This document shows, one piece after another, positions 47,639 through 56,601 of a DNA stretch of 64,000 nt. Position numbers and translations under genes: made by a program. The stretch's first letter is position 1. Every line of letters begins with the position of its first letter. This DNA comes from Mycobacterium barrassiae (GTDB lineage Bacteria > Actinomycetota > Actinomycetes > Mycobacteriales > Mycobacteriaceae), in assembly GCF_025822765.1 (NCBI RefSeq), contig NZ_JACKUK010000012.1:141420-205419 (forward strand), in the 5' to 3' direction. Under the pieces are notes generated by a model that was not told where the DNA came from, ran no database searches, and saw nothing but the letters and a program-made list of their open reading frames with translations.

Positions 47639-48586
47639 GTGACCGAAATCGCGCATTACCAAGACGGCCAGGCCGAGGTCAGTGTTTCGCGCGACGGTGA
47701 CGACCTGACCTTCGTGTCGGCCTACGAGGATTTCGGCAGAACCGTCACCGAGGAATCCCGCATCCCGGCCGACGAATTCGTCATCAAGGGTCCGGGGCCA
47801 TGGCCGTGGTTCGATCTCGGCACCAAACGCGCGGGCGCACTGCTGGTGCTAGACGCACTCGAGGCCGGCCGCCCAGCCTGGACCGAACCGTTGCACCCGA
47901 CGGTGCTGGATCTCTTCGAGCGTGCCCATCGCGGCGATACGCGGGTCATCGAGCTGCTGGCCATGGGCGCCGACCCCGACCCGCTCGATCCGTGCGGGGC
48001 GACGCCGCTGTGGTACGCCGTGCGCTCGCCCGCCGCAGGCAACTCGGTGGCGTTGATCGACGAGGATGCCGACGCGGGGCGACGCATCGAATTGTCCGCG
48101 CGCGGTGAGAGATTCACGACGATCCTGCATGAGATCGTGCGGCGGGGGCGCACCGTCGCGCTCAACCATGCGCTGGCGCACGGCGTCGACCCCTCACTCG
48201 TCGACTCTGATGGCGCGACCCCGATGCACGTGATCGAGGGTTCCGCCGACAACGTGAACCCCGAGATCGTGCGCGCCCTCGTGCGGGCGGGCGCGTCCAT
48301 CGACGCTCCCCTGCCGAGCGGAACCCAGCCGATCGAGCTGGCCGCGCGGATGCTGCTGCCCGCGACCGTCGCCGCGATGATCGAGCTCAGCGCCGATCCC
48401 GGCCGCGGACTGGACTCTCTGTTGGCGTGGTGGGCCGTCGGCGCGAAGTTCAACGGATATCGATCCGGTCGGGTCGTCGAGCTGATCGACATCCTGCGCG
48501 CCGGCGGTGCCGAGGTGTCGCCGCGCCATCGTGAGCTCGCGGCCGACGCCGCGGCACCGGATGTCGAAGCCGCGCTTCGTCGTTAG
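47639..48586 (+). CDS. ankyrin-repeat-like protein
   Basis: 315 residues, GTG start. The N-terminal roughly 85 residues form a unique domain rich in acidic and aromatic residues (YEDFGRTVTEESRIPADEF). From about 95 onward ankyrin-type helices repeat: LFERAHRGDTRVIELLAMGADPD, CGATPLWYAVR, LNHALAHGVDPSLVDSDGATPMHVI, and VRALVRAGASIDAPLPSGTQPIELA. These mediate protein contacts; no partner can be named. It is followed 9 bp later by the SGNH hydrolase gene. Confidence 0.85.
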   Translation: MTEIAHYQDGQAEVSVSRDGDDLTFVSAYEDFGRTVTEESRIPADEFVIKGPGPWPWFDLGTKRAGALLVLDALEAGRPAWTEPLHPTVLDLFERAHRGDTRVIELLAMGADPDPLDPCGATPLWYAVRSPAAGNSVALIDEDADAGRRIELSARGERFTTILHEIVRRGRTVALNHALAHGVDPSLVDSDGATPMHVIEGSADNVNPEIVRALVRAGASIDAPLPSGTQPIELAARMLLPATVAAMIELSADPGRGLDSLLAWWAVGAKFNGYRSGRVVELIDILRAGGAEVSPRHRELAADAAAPDVEAALRR

Positions 48587-48595
48587 AGTTCCGGT

Positions 48596-49366
48596 GTGCC
48601 CAGGTACACCCGATACGTCGCGATCGGCGACAGCCAAACCGAAGGGCTGTGGGACGGCGACGACTCCACTGGTCTCGTCGGCTTCGCCGACCGCCTCGCG
48701 GCGATGATCGACTCGCACCATCCCGGCGTGGCGTACGCCAATCTGGCCGTCCGTGGCCGACGGATTGCAGATCTGCTCGACGACCAGCTGCCGTCGGCGC
48801 TCGCGATGCAGCCAGACCTGATCACCGTCTGCATCGGGATGAACGATGTCACCCGCCCGGGCCGGTACTTCGGCAGTGCCCTCGCCGAACTGGACGAATT
48901 GCACACCCAACTGGCGGCGTCCGGCGCGACCGTCGTGACGACAACGTTCCCCCACATCGCGAAGATCCTGCCCATCGGACGCGTGATCGCATCGCGCGTC
49001 GAACAGATCAACGCCGAAATCCGCAACGCCGCTGTGCGACACGGCTTTCGGCTCGTCGACCTCTACAACGCACCGTCGATGACTCGGCTGGACACCTGGA
49101 GTGACGACCGGGTGCACGGCTCGGACAAGGGACACCGGCTGTTCGCCGCCGCAGCCGCCGAGGCGCTCGGCCTGCCCGGCAGCAACCACGACTGGGCGAT
49201 GGTCGACGGCCCTGCGCAGCGTCCGTCGCTGCGGTCGCAGGCCCACTCGCAGGTGCAGTGGACGCGGAACATGTTCCTGCCGTGGCTCTGGGATCAGATG
49301 CGGGGCAGATCCAGCGGCGACGGCCGCGGCCCCAAACGACCCCGGTTGGAGGGTGTGGCGGTCTGA
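48596..49366 (+). CDS. SGNH/GDSL-family lipase or esterase
   Basis: 256 residues, GTG start. The four blocks of the SGNH fold are present: GDSQTEG (block I Ser), a Gly in NLAVRGR (block II), GMNDVTRPG (block III Asn), and DRVHGSDKGH (block V Asp-x-x-His). There is no signal peptide, so it is probably cytosolic or released by other means. The substrate is unknown; it may act on acyl esters or carbohydrate acetyl groups. It sits downstream of the ankyrin gene. Confidence 0.93.
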   Translation: MPRYTRYVAIGDSQTEGLWDGDDSTGLVGFADRLAAMIDSHHPGVAYANLAVRGRRIADLLDDQLPSALAMQPDLITVCIGMNDVTRPGRYFGSALAELDELHTQLAASGATVVTTTFPHIAKILPIGRVIASRVEQINAEIRNAAVRHGFRLVDLYNAPSMTRLDTWSDDRVHGSDKGHRLFAAAAAEALGLPGSNHDWAMVDGPAQRPSLRSQAHSQVQWTRNMFLPWLWDQMRGRSSGDGRGPKRPRLEGVAV

Positions 49367-49939
49367 CTAGACGCCCGACCAGGCCCCGTCGATGCTCTCC
49401 GCGACGTCGATGACCTTCGCCTTCTGCGATGCCGGGCTGTCGATCTCCCCGGCGACGTGCACCGCGATGAACCGCTTGATCTCCGCGTCGATGCCGCCGA
49501 GTATCCGCACCAGCTCACCGCGCAGCGTCTTCGACGTGACGTGGATGGAGATGTCGGACGGGCGTGGTTTCTCCACGTCGAGGATCAACAGCAGCGGCGG
49601 GGCGGCACGGGCGGTCGCACGCAGCGCGATCTCCCCGAACACCATGAACTTCGGCTTGTCGATCAGCAGGTCGACCACCAGATCGATCTCCAGGGGGATC
49701 CGGATCGCGAACGTGATGTGCTCGCCGACCTCGCGGGTCAGGCGCGGCTGCTGAATCCTGACCTTCGCCGTCACCTTCGCGACTTTGCCTGGACCCTGCG
49801 CCATCGGGCCCATCTCGAATTCGTCACCGGCGATGGCGGCGATCGCGCCGCCCACGCGTTCCTCGGTCACAGCGATCTCGAAGAACTGGCGACCGAACTG
49901 TTCGTAGGTCATTTCATCGTCGACGGACATGGTGTTCAT
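49367..49939 (-). CDS. conserved mycobacterial hypothetical protein
   Basis: 190 residues. It begins MNTMSVDDEMTYEQFGRQFFEIAVTEERVGGAI, then an extended beta-rich middle (VTAKVRIQQPRLTREVGEHITFAIRIPLEIDLVVDLLIDKPKFMVFGEIALRA in outline) and a C-terminal helix. The pattern resembles a beta-barrel lipid-binding or SRPBCC-like fold but no family is firmly recognised. It is convergent with the SGNH gene, whose stop is adjacent (no gap). No function is proposed. An alternative start is at 49930. Confidence 0.8.
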   Translation of the reverse strand: MNTMSVDDEMTYEQFGRQFFEIAVTEERVGGAIAAIAGDEFEMGPMAQGPGKVAKVTAKVRIQQPRLTREVGEHITFAIRIPLEIDLVVDLLIDKPKFMVFGEIALRATARAAPPLLLILDVEKPRPSDISIHVTSKTLRGELVRILGGIDAEIKRFIAVHVAGEIDSPASQKAKVIDVAESIDGAWSGV

Positions 49940-50000
49940 ACAGTCTCATGTCCGGCAGTCGGACAGTGTTCAACACGGCCGAATCGGCGCCACACCGCGG

Positions 50001-50180
50001 TTAACGGCCGTCTTCGCTGCGGGCTTCGGCGCCCGTTTCGCCGGCGTCGATCGCATCATCGGAGGCCGTCCGGCCGACGTAGCTGCCGTCCTCGCCGCCG
50101 TCTTTGCCCGCCCGCGATGCAGCGACGTGGTTGTCGTCGTCGACGTCGGGTTCGGACTTGTTGTCGTCGCGGGATTCCAT
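50001..50180 (-). CDS. small acidic hypothetical protein
   Basis: 59 residues beginning MESRDDNKSEPDVDDDNHVA, strongly acidic and disordered, 10 bp downstream of the membrane-protein stop on the same strand. No ribosome-binding site is obvious; a GTG lies 6 bp upstream. Codon use has third-position GC bias like its neighbours. It could be a real small protein or chance coding; I rate it at about even. Confidence 0.4.
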   Translation of the reverse strand: MESRDDNKSEPDVDDDNHVAASRAGKDGGEDGSYVGRTASDDAIDAGETGAEARSEDGR

Positions 50181-50190
50181 GCGCACCGGG

Positions 50191-50613
50191 TTACCCGGCG
50201 TCGACGTGGGCAAACGATCGGCCTGCGCACCGCCCGGGCACCAGTCGCAGCGCGAGCAAGCCAAGGATCAGCACCACGACCGCCGGGACGCCGTAGAGCA
50301 CGACGCCCATCACGATGCTCGTCGCCGATCCGGCGAGTGCGGAGGCCACCACGAACACCGCGACCAGCCAGGTGACGACGAGCGTGAAGACCGTGATCAC
50401 CACGGCGACGAGGCCTGCGCGGCCCAAGCCGTAATGGCGGTAACCGGTCGCGGTGAGCACGGCGGCGACGGGTAGGCCAAGGATCGCGCCGGCCAGCCAG
50501 GTGCGCTCGAGGGTGAGCACCTGCCCGAAGGCGGGAACGACGAGGCTGGCCGCGAGCACCGCCGCGACGATCACACCGGCCGTGGCGACCTTGCGGGCAT
50601 CGGTCAGTCGCAT
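50191..50613 (-). CDS. four-helix membrane protein of unknown function
   Basis: 140 residues, ATG start. Hydrophobic helices lie at about 10-30, 40-58, 66-90 and 98-125. There is a short cytosolic N-terminus (MRLTDARKVATAG) and a basic C-terminal tail. No recognised domain. It is upstream of the small acidic gene and downstream of the SnoaL-type gene on the same strand, so it may belong to a three-gene unit. Confidence 0.78.
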   Translation of the reverse strand: MRLTDARKVATAGVIVAAVLAASLVVPAFGQVLTLERTWLAGAILGLPVAAVLTATGYRHYGLGRAGLVAVVITVFTLVVTWLVAVFVVASALAGSATSIVMGVVLYGVPAVVVLILGLLALRLVPGRCAGRSFAHVDAG

Positions 50614-50653
50614 GTCCTGCGGTTGCCCGGGCCCGGCGACGGCGAAACCTGGA

Positions 50654-51460
50654 TCAGCCGGGCGCCGCGTCTTCGGAGAAGTAACGGACCCTGCGCAGGG
50701 CGAACGGCGTGGCCGCGACGTCGACGATCAGCACGTCACGATGTCCCTCGCGATCCAGTCCCGCAACCACGCTGTATCCCGAGGCGATCAGCTTGCGGGG
50801 ACGCGCGGTAGCCATGCGCGACAGGAACTCTGACGTGCTCAACGGGGCATCGTCGCCGCTCGTCACCCGCGCCCCCTTACCCAGCCAGCGCTGCACCGCG
50901 ATTTCGTTGCCTGCGCGCGCATCGGACAGGAATTGGCCGACCTTGCGCTTGCCCTGCGGTCCGGTCCCGCGCAGTCCGCCAAAAAACCCCAGCGCACCGA
51001 CGGCCCCCTGATTCGTCAGCAACCCCTTCAACAGTCCGATGCTGACCGGGACCGCTTTCGGGCCGCTGCGCAACAACTGCCCGATCAACACGGGCATTTC
51101 CCAGTACGCGTACAACTCGGCGATGTTGACCTCGTCGCCCTCGGTGGCCAGGTTGTATCGCAGGTATGCGGGGAATCGCATCGCCAACCCGGCCATGACC
51201 ACCTCGAGTTCGAGATCCCGGATCACCGTGGAGCCGACGACGATGTCGACGTCCCGGTGCATCGTGATGTCGCGCGGGCCGATGAACGTGTCGTAGAAGC
51301 GGCTGATCGCGGCGCGGCCCCGATGAGGTTCGGAGCCGACCGGGTCTTCGATACGCCCGTCCTGCGTGAACGCGTCCACCCAGGCCTGACGGTCGTGCAC
51401 GCTGAACGCCGCAGGGGACCGCTCGACCGTCGCCACCGCATCCGCCCGCGAGATAGCCAT
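50654..51460 (-). CDS. SnoaL/NTF2-fold protein, two-part
   Basis: 268 residues from the ATG at 51460 (ATG at 51481 is an alternative). The N-terminal roughly 130 residues are a SnoaL-like cone fold: AFTQDGRIEDPVGSEPHRGRAAISRFYDTFI, and LRYNLATEGDEVNIAELYAYWEMP. The C-terminal half (about 150-268) is helical then beta, with GFFGGLRGTGPQGKRKVGQFLSDARAGNEIAVQRW and a last strand pair. NTF2-fold proteins of this sort are often ketosteroid isomerase-like or structural. Substrate unknown. Confidence 0.82.
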   Translation of the reverse strand: MAISRADAVATVERSPAAFSVHDRQAWVDAFTQDGRIEDPVGSEPHRGRAAISRFYDTFIGPRDITMHRDVDIVVGSTVIRDLELEVVMAGLAMRFPAYLRYNLATEGDEVNIAELYAYWEMPVLIGQLLRSGPKAVPVSIGLLKGLLTNQGAVGALGFFGGLRGTGPQGKRKVGQFLSDARAGNEIAVQRWLGKGARVTSGDDAPLSTSEFLSRMATARPRKLIASGYSVVAGLDREGHRDVLIVDVAATPFALRRVRYFSEDAAPG

Positions 51461-51561
51461 AAGGTTCCCTACCATCCGCACCGGCGACAGTCGACTACTC
51501 GGCCACCCGCAGGCACACTGGGATTACCGCAGTGCTGGTGCAGATGCATGAGAGGACCGCT

Positions 51562-51975
51562 ATGAGTGGCAACGGGCCGTTCGGGTTCGACCCCGAGGAG
51601 TTCGACCGCGTCGTCCGCGAGGCGGGTGAAGGGCTGCGCGACGCACTGGACGGGGTGGGCCGGTTCCTCAGCACGTCAGGTGAACGCGCTGGTTGGGCCA
51701 ACCTGGTCGACGAGTTCACCCGGTATTCGCGGCCGAAGCGGGAGCCGGAGACCACCGGTGAGACCGGCGACGGTGTCTGGGCGATCTACACCGTCGACAG
51801 CGACGGCGGGGCCCATATCGAGCAGGTGTATCCGACCGAACTGGATGCGCTTCGCGCGAACAAGAACAACACCGACCCCAGCCGCAAGGTGCGGTTCCTG
51901 CCGTACGGCATCGCGGTCAGTGTGCTCGACGCGTCGGACCCGCCGGCGGATTCACCGTCCGAGGACGCCTCCTAA
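51562..51975 (+). CDS. conserved mycobacterial hypothetical protein
   Basis: 137 residues from the ATG at 51562 with GAGAGGA upstream; a GTG/ATG further upstream is less likely. N-terminal FGFDPEEFDRVVREAGEGLRDALDGVGRFL is an amphipathic helix. The middle WAIYTVDSDGGAHIEQVYPTELDALRANKNN is a compact domain seen in several mycobacterial hypotheticals. An acidic tail ends the protein. No function known. The stop overlaps the convergent SRPBCC gene by 4 bp. Confidence 0.85.
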   Translation: MSGNGPFGFDPEEFDRVVREAGEGLRDALDGVGRFLSTSGERAGWANLVDEFTRYSRPKREPETTGETGDGVWAIYTVDSDGGAHIEQVYPTELDALRANKNNTDPSRKVRFLPYGIAVSVLDASDPPADSPSEDAS

Positions 51976-52421
51976 CCACCGAAGTGGCGGCGGATACCCG
52001 CCAGCATCTCGATGTGCGCCTTGACCGCTTCGCGGGTGGTGATCGCATGAAGCAGTCTCGGCGCATGGATGGTCAGCCGTTCGACGACCTTGGTTCCCGT
52101 GCCGTAGGAATCGAAGGACACGACGCCATAGAGCCGCACCCTGGGAAACTGTCGCGCCTCGGTGATCACCGGACCGGTCGACGCCACCCGCAGGTGAGCC
52201 GAGTAACTCGTCGGCAAGGTCAACGGGCCGAACGGAATTCGGTCCTTCACGCGGTAGCTCTGGCAGTACCCGTCGGCCAGTTCGGTCCGTGCGGTGGCGC
52301 GTACCGACACCACCAACGGGTGGACCGTCTTGATGTTGTCGAGGTCGACGTAGAACGCGCGGACGTCGTCAGGTGACGCCGGTACGTCCTCGGACAGCAC
52401 CCGCTCCGCGCGCATGATCAC
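51972..52421 (-). CDS. SRPBCC-superfamily protein
   Basis: 149 residues, ATG start. The START-like fold is visible in SEDVPASPDDVRAFYVDLDNIKTVHPLVVSV, then LADGYCQSYRVKDRIPFGPL, VASTGPVITEARQFPRVRLYGVVSFD, and a final long helix. It probably binds a hydrophobic ligand. It lies 25 bp from the antigen-85-like gene stop, on the same strand and downstream of it in the direction of transcription, so co-expression is possible. Confidence 0.9.
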   Translation of the reverse strand: MIMRAERVLSEDVPASPDDVRAFYVDLDNIKTVHPLVVSVRATARTELADGYCQSYRVKDRIPFGPLTLPTSYSAHLRVASTGPVITEARQFPRVRLYGVVSFDSYGTGTKVVERLTIHAPRLLHAITTREAVKAHIEMLAGIRRHFGG

Positions 52422-52446
52422 CTACCCCGAAATCGATTGCCGTAAT

Positions 52447-53505
<1,059 letters not shown>

Positions 53506-53686
53506 TCACCAGCGGTTTTCGTGAGATTCGGGCGGATTTGGGTGTCTACGCGATGATCGGGTCGCGGAACAGCGTCAGTGATGCCTGCGCTCGGGGTCAG
53601 AAATTCGGCTGCCCGTGGTGGTTCACGGGCCCCGCCTCTATGCCTATGTTTGTATTAATAGCAACTTTAGCGGCGGAGGCGACACC

Positions 53687-55141
53687 GTGAGATCCCTCGA
53701 CTACGACCAGCTCTACATCGGCGGTCGCTGGCAGGCACCCGCCACCACTCGACGGCTCTCCGTGATCTCCCCGCACACCGAACAGCCGATCGGCGAAACA
53801 CCCGAAGCGTCGCCCGAGGACGTCGACAAGGCGGTCGCCGCGGGCAGGACGGCCTTCGACGAGGGACCGTGGCCGCGGCTCAGCGTGGGCGAGCGGATGG
53901 AGAAGATCGAGAAACTCGCGTCCATCTACATGTCGGAGACCGATGCGATCGCCGACCTCATCACTGCGGAGATGGGCTCACCCAAGACCTTCAGCCGATT
54001 GGGGCAGGGCGCGGGCGCGCTCGCCCAGATGCACCTGAACTTGGCGACGGCCAAGGAGTTTCCGTGGGTCGAGCGGCGGCCGGGTCTGTTCGGCGACGTT
54101 CACCTGCGGCGCGCACCGGTCGGGGTGGTCGGGGCGATCGTGCCGTGGAACGTGCCGCAGTTCCTGATCATGCCGAAAATGATTCCCGCGCTGATCGCCG
54201 GTTGCACCGTCGTCGTCAAGCCGGCGCCCGAAACACCTTTGGACGCCATGTGGTTGGCCGAGATGCTGGACGAGGTCGACGTGCCGGAGGGCGTCGTGTC
54301 GATCCTGCCCGGTGGGCGGGACACCGGTGAGGCCCTCGTCCGCCACCCGGGTGTCGACAAGATCTCGTTCACCGGATCGTCGGCGACGGGCAGGCACATC
54401 GCGGCGTTGTGCGGTGAGCAGCTCAAGCGGGTGAGCCTGGAGCTGGGCGGCAAGTCGGCGGCGATCATCCTCGACGACGCCGACATCGACCGCACCGTCC
54501 AGCATCTGAAGATGGCCAGCCTGATGAACAACGGCCAGGCATGCGTCGCGCAGACCCGGATCCTGGTGAGCGAGCGCAAACACGACGAGGTCGTCGACGC
54601 GCTGGCGGGCATGATGGCCGGTCTGCAGGTGGGCGACCCCGCCGACGACGCCACCGACGTCGGGCCGTTGGTGGCGCAACGACAACAGCATCGTGTGCAG
54701 TCCTACATTCAGGCCGGCATCGACGAGGGTGCGCGAATGGTGCTGGGCGGCAAAGACAAACCGTATGACCGCGGCTGGTACGTCCAACCCACGCTGTTCA
54801 CCGACGCCAACAACGACATGAAGATCGCGCGTGAGGAGATCTTCGGCCCGGTGCTGACCGTGCTGAAGTACAGCGATGAAGCCGACGCCGTGCGAATCGC
54901 CAACGACACCGACTACGGGCTCGCCGGCTCCGTCTGGACCGCCGACGTGGCGCACGGTCTGGAGATCGGCGCGCAGATCCGGGCGGGCACGTACGGCATC
55001 AACATGTACACACTCGACACCACCGCACCGTTCGGCGGGTTCAAGCAGTCGGGCATCGGGCGTGAGTTCGGTGCCGAGGGGCTCTCGGAGTATGTGGAGT
55101 TGCAGTCGACGGTGAGCGCGGACAAGCTGCCCGAGCTCTAG
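53687..55141 (+). CDS. aldehyde dehydrogenase (NAD(P)-dependent)
   Basis: 484 residues from the GTG at 53687, with GGCGGAGGC upstream; an ATG in the same frame at 53615 is rejected. The full ALDH fold has VVGAIVPWNVPQFLI, the cofactor motif FTGSSATGRHIA, Glu in LELGGKSAAI, the nucleophile Cys286 in NNGQACVAQTR, and a C-terminal EIFGPVLTVLKY. It oxidises an aldehyde to the acid in the cytosol. It is the only plus-strand gene at the left edge of the catabolic cluster and runs convergent to the MaoC operon. Confidence 0.96.
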   Translation: MRSLDYDQLYIGGRWQAPATTRRLSVISPHTEQPIGETPEASPEDVDKAVAAGRTAFDEGPWPRLSVGERMEKIEKLASIYMSETDAIADLITAEMGSPKTFSRLGQGAGALAQMHLNLATAKEFPWVERRPGLFGDVHLRRAPVGVVGAIVPWNVPQFLIMPKMIPALIAGCTVVVKPAPETPLDAMWLAEMLDEVDVPEGVVSILPGGRDTGEALVRHPGVDKISFTGSSATGRHIAALCGEQLKRVSLELGGKSAAIILDDADIDRTVQHLKMASLMNNGQACVAQTRILVSERKHDEVVDALAGMMAGLQVGDPADDATDVGPLVAQRQQHRVQSYIQAGIDEGARMVLGGKDKPYDRGWYVQPTLFTDANNDMKIAREEIFGPVLTVLKYSDEADAVRIANDTDYGLAGSVWTADVAHGLEIGAQIRAGTYGINMYTLDTTAPFGGFKQSGIGREFGAEGLSEYVELQSTVSADKLPEL

Positions 55142-55212
55142 GGTTTCGCCCAGCGCACGCTTGTTGTACGCATCGGCCCGAGAAGGGGCGTAAACAACCG
55201 TGCAGTCGCCGC

Positions 55213-55653
55213 CTAGAGGATCTCGAGGGTGACCTCTGCGGGACAACACAATTCGTCGCGCTGGTTGTAGACCGCGATCTCGAGGTCCACGAGCCGACGC
55301 TGTACGTCGCCCACCGTGTCGGTGCGCTTGCCCACCACCCGGCCACGGCCCACCATCGAATCGCCGGCGTAGAACGAGCCGAGCAGCGACACCTTCCGCC
55401 GCACCACTCTGCTGTAGGGCCCGGCCCAGCCGGTGGCGATGCGGTCCACGAAGCCCGCGGTGTGCATCGTGTTGACGAAGATCGTCGGATGGCCGTGCCG
55501 CTCGGCGTAGTCGGGGTCGAAATGGCCGGGGAAGTAATCCCACGTCGCGCCGGGGTTCATCACGACGCGCTGGTAGTCGATCGTGTCGACCACCTCGGCG
55601 AGTTCGGTGGGGACGACGATGTCGTCCCACATCAACCGCGCGTACGTCGTCAT
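55213..55653 (-). CDS. MaoC-like hot-dog hydratase, small subunit
   Basis: 146 residues from the ATG at 55653. A single hot-dog domain shows GATWDYFPGHFDPDYAERHGHPTIFVNTMHTAGFVDR, with the Asp/His dyad of R-specific enoyl-CoA hydratases, then a C-terminal strand ending EVTLEIL. Start overlaps the preceding MaoC gene by 4 bp (ATGA). A short and a longer MaoC in tandem usually form a heterodimeric double hot-dog hydratase, as in ChsH1/ChsH2 of steroid side-chain degradation. That parallel supports a bulky CoA substrate. Confidence 0.9.
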   Translation of the reverse strand: MTTYARLMWDDIVVPTELAEVVDTIDYQRVVMNPGATWDYFPGHFDPDYAERHGHPTIFVNTMHTAGFVDRIATGWAGPYSRVVRRKVSLLGSFYAGDSMVGRGRVVGKRTDTVGDVQRRLVDLEIAVYNQRDELCCPAEVTLEIL

Positions 55654-56180
55654 GACGGCACCGCAGGGGTGAAGCGGAACAGGGTGTTGCGGTTGATCGC
55701 GACTAGCGCTCCATCGGCGCGGTGGAACTGCTCGCACGTCTCGACGAAATGTCCTGTGCCCACGCGCGTTTTCTTCTCCGGCGACACCGACACGACCTCC
55801 TCGACGACGTGGAGGCGATCACCTTCGAGGATCGTCAGCGGGAACTCGACCTCGTTGGAGGCGTTGATGAATGTCGTCCCCGGCAAGGGCACGCGGATGG
55901 CGATCGAGGGCACAGGGCGTTCGTCGTTGGGCAGCCACGGCGGTGGAATCAACCACCCCATCAACAGCGCCGGCGGCGCGACGAGGCCGCCCCACACCTC
56001 ACGTGCGAATTCGGCGTCCCAGTAAGCGGGGTTGGGGTCGCGCACCATCGCGGCGAAATGTTGGATCCGCGCGCCGCTGACCGCCGTGCCGGCATATCTC
56101 GGCGCAGTCCGGACGCCGACCATTCGCAGCGCATCCTCGTAGGTGCCGAACGCGAACTCGTACCGAATCCCCTCGCTCAC
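55650..56180 (-). CDS. MaoC-like hydratase, FAS1-type N-terminal dehydratase subunit
   Basis: 176 residues from the GTG at 56180, which overlaps the upstream SnoaL-type gene's stop (GTGA); an earlier in-frame start is rejected. The hot-dog fold with an N-terminal dehydratase-type segment shows VSGARIQHFAAMVRDPNPAYWDAEFAREVWGGLVAPPALL, then VPLPGTTFINASNEVEFPLTILEGD. The N-terminal half may have lost catalytic residues and act as a binding half. It overlaps the smaller MaoC gene by 4 bp. Together they should hydrate a bulky enoyl-CoA. Confidence 0.88.
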   Translation of the reverse strand: MSEGIRYEFAFGTYEDALRMVGVRTAPRYAGTAVSGARIQHFAAMVRDPNPAYWDAEFAREVWGGLVAPPALLMGWLIPPPWLPNDERPVPSIAIRVPLPGTTFINASNEVEFPLTILEGDRLHVVEEVVSVSPEKKTRVGTGHFVETCEQFHRADGALVAINRNTLFRFTPAVPS

Positions 56181-56590
56181 ACGGGTAACGCGCTTTCGTT
56201 CGCCACCCGGTCCCACTCGAGTTCGCGCGAGGTGTAGTACCACCCGCCGCGCTCGTAGATGAGCCGGTCGGTGAAGGTGCCCGTGGCCGCGAGTTGATTG
56301 TCACGCAACAGCAACGCCACACACGTCTGCGTCGCATCGACCCCGTCGACGTTGATGTCGTGGTCGACGGTCACCAGCCGCACACCGCCGCCCCCGTCGA
56401 ATGCGCTGCGCAGATCGTCGAACTTCTCCCCCGACCGCACATAGGTGGCGCCGGAGTGACGAAACGTGGCGATCCAGCCGGGCAGGTCACCCGCGGAGTA
56501 CAGCCGGTTGTGTCGCGCGTTCAGGTTCAGGATGGCGGCCCGCCCCGCGAGCCCGTCCAGTACGAACTGCTGTTGGTATGACAACGACAT
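56177..56590 (-). CDS. SnoaL-type NTF2-fold protein
   Basis: 137 residues starting MSLSYQQQFVLDGLAGRAAIL. The cone fold is typical of SnoaL_4 members, which include ring-hydroxylating dioxygenase beta-like and steroid-isomerase-like proteins: YSAGDLPGWIATFRHSGATYV, DHDINVDGVDATQTCVALLL and WYYTSRELEWDR. It lies between the ligase gene (11-bp gap) and the large MaoC (4-bp overlap), so it is part of the same operon. Function unknown; candidate auxiliary subunit or hydratase/isomerase. Confidence 0.85.
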   Translation of the reverse strand: MSLSYQQQFVLDGLAGRAAILNLNARHNRLYSAGDLPGWIATFRHSGATYVRSGEKFDDLRSAFDGGGGVRLVTVDHDINVDGVDATQTCVALLLRDNQLAATGTFTDRLIYERGGWYYTSRELEWDRVANESALPV

Positions 56591-56601
56591 CTTCTGATCT
56601 C

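Noticed and set aside
53978-55630. 550-codon minus-strand open frame over the ALDH gene
   Set aside because: The opposite strand encodes a full aldehyde dehydrogenase; the frame also runs into the MaoC gene.
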